5,339 nt of DNA from positions 1-5,339 of the forward strand of contig JAQVLS010000122.1 in the NCBI GenBank assembly GCA_028704035.1, read 5' to 3'. The DNA comes from Desulfotomaculaceae bacterium (GTDB lineage: Bacteria; Bacillota; Desulfotomaculia; Desulfotomaculales; Pelotomaculaceae). Made by a program: the position numbers and the translations under genes. Positions 5,334 through 5,339 of the stretch are shown piece by piece (the first letter of the stretch is position 1; the number at the start of each line of letters is the position of its first letter). The notes below the pieces were generated by a model that did no database searches, was not told the origin of the DNA, and worked only from the letters and a program-made list of their open reading frames with translations.

Positions 5334-5339
5334 AGAGCT
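5323..5339 (+). CDS. rpmC: 50S ribosomal protein L29, N-terminal start (partial, 3' end outside window)
   Basis: An ATG inside the end of rplP opens a second frame reading MKVKEL before the window ends. This matches the usual L29 start (MKxKEL), and rpmC is the invariant next gene after rplP in the S10 operon. The start overlaps rplP by 11 bases. The nearest Shine-Dalgarno-like run, GGTGAGGT at 5313-5320, is only two bases from the ATG, so initiation may rely on coupling to rplP translation. Only five whole codons are visible, so the call rests largely on gene order. Confidence 0.85.

Overview
This window is a block of the bacterial str–S10 ribosomal protein cluster, all on the + strand. It opens with the last 42 codons of tuf (EF-Tu). 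Nine complete genes follow in the canonical S10-operon order: rpsJ, rplC, rplD, rplW, rplB, rpsS, rplV, rpsC and rplP. It ends in the first codons of rpmC. Every protein is full length and carries its family's signature residues; I see no frameshift, pseudogene, fusion or foreign gene.

Organism: strong AAGGAGG-type ribosome binding sites, frequent GTG/TTG starts and the protein sequence types (a Bacillus/Clostridium-type L3 with a GPMSHGSKYHRGPGS segment, an S19 ending in ERSTALK) point to a Firmicute. A clostridial lineage such as the Desulfotomaculum/Pelotomaculum group is my guess from general resemblance, not from a search.

Layout: the genes fall into two spacing classes. Six junctions are tight, from an 11-base overlap to a 26-base gap (rplD-rplW, rplW-rplB, rplB-rpsS, rplV-rpsC, rpsC-rplP, rplP-rpmC). 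Four are long: tuf-rpsJ (232 bases), rpsJ-rplC (220), rplC-rplD (124) and rpsS-rplV (147). No convincing intrinsic terminator or strong sigma-A promoter is visible in any of them, so read-through across the cluster is likely.

The unexpected content is in those long gaps. Three hold short tandem arrays of 7-base units with an exact 7-base period, and the fourth (rpsJ-rplC) holds a small inverted version of the same kind of unit. Two related consensus words occur, TGAG(A/T)CG and TCGGANG, both fitting T-S-R-G-A-N-G loosely. In rpsS-rplV two arrays face each other in inverted orientation. In rplC-rplD the rplC stop codon lies inside the array. No tight junction has one. The rpsJ-rplC gap also carries two clear hairpins just upstream of the rplC ribosome binding site, with a possible alternative pairing that would mask it.

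Functionally the genes act together in ribosome assembly: L2, L3, L4, L16, L22 and L23 build the large subunit around the peptidyl transferase centre and exit tunnel; S3, S10 and S19 form part of the small-subunit head; EF-Tu delivers aminoacyl-tRNA. I found no sign of a new enzymatic or defence system; the heptad arrays are the most notable thing here.
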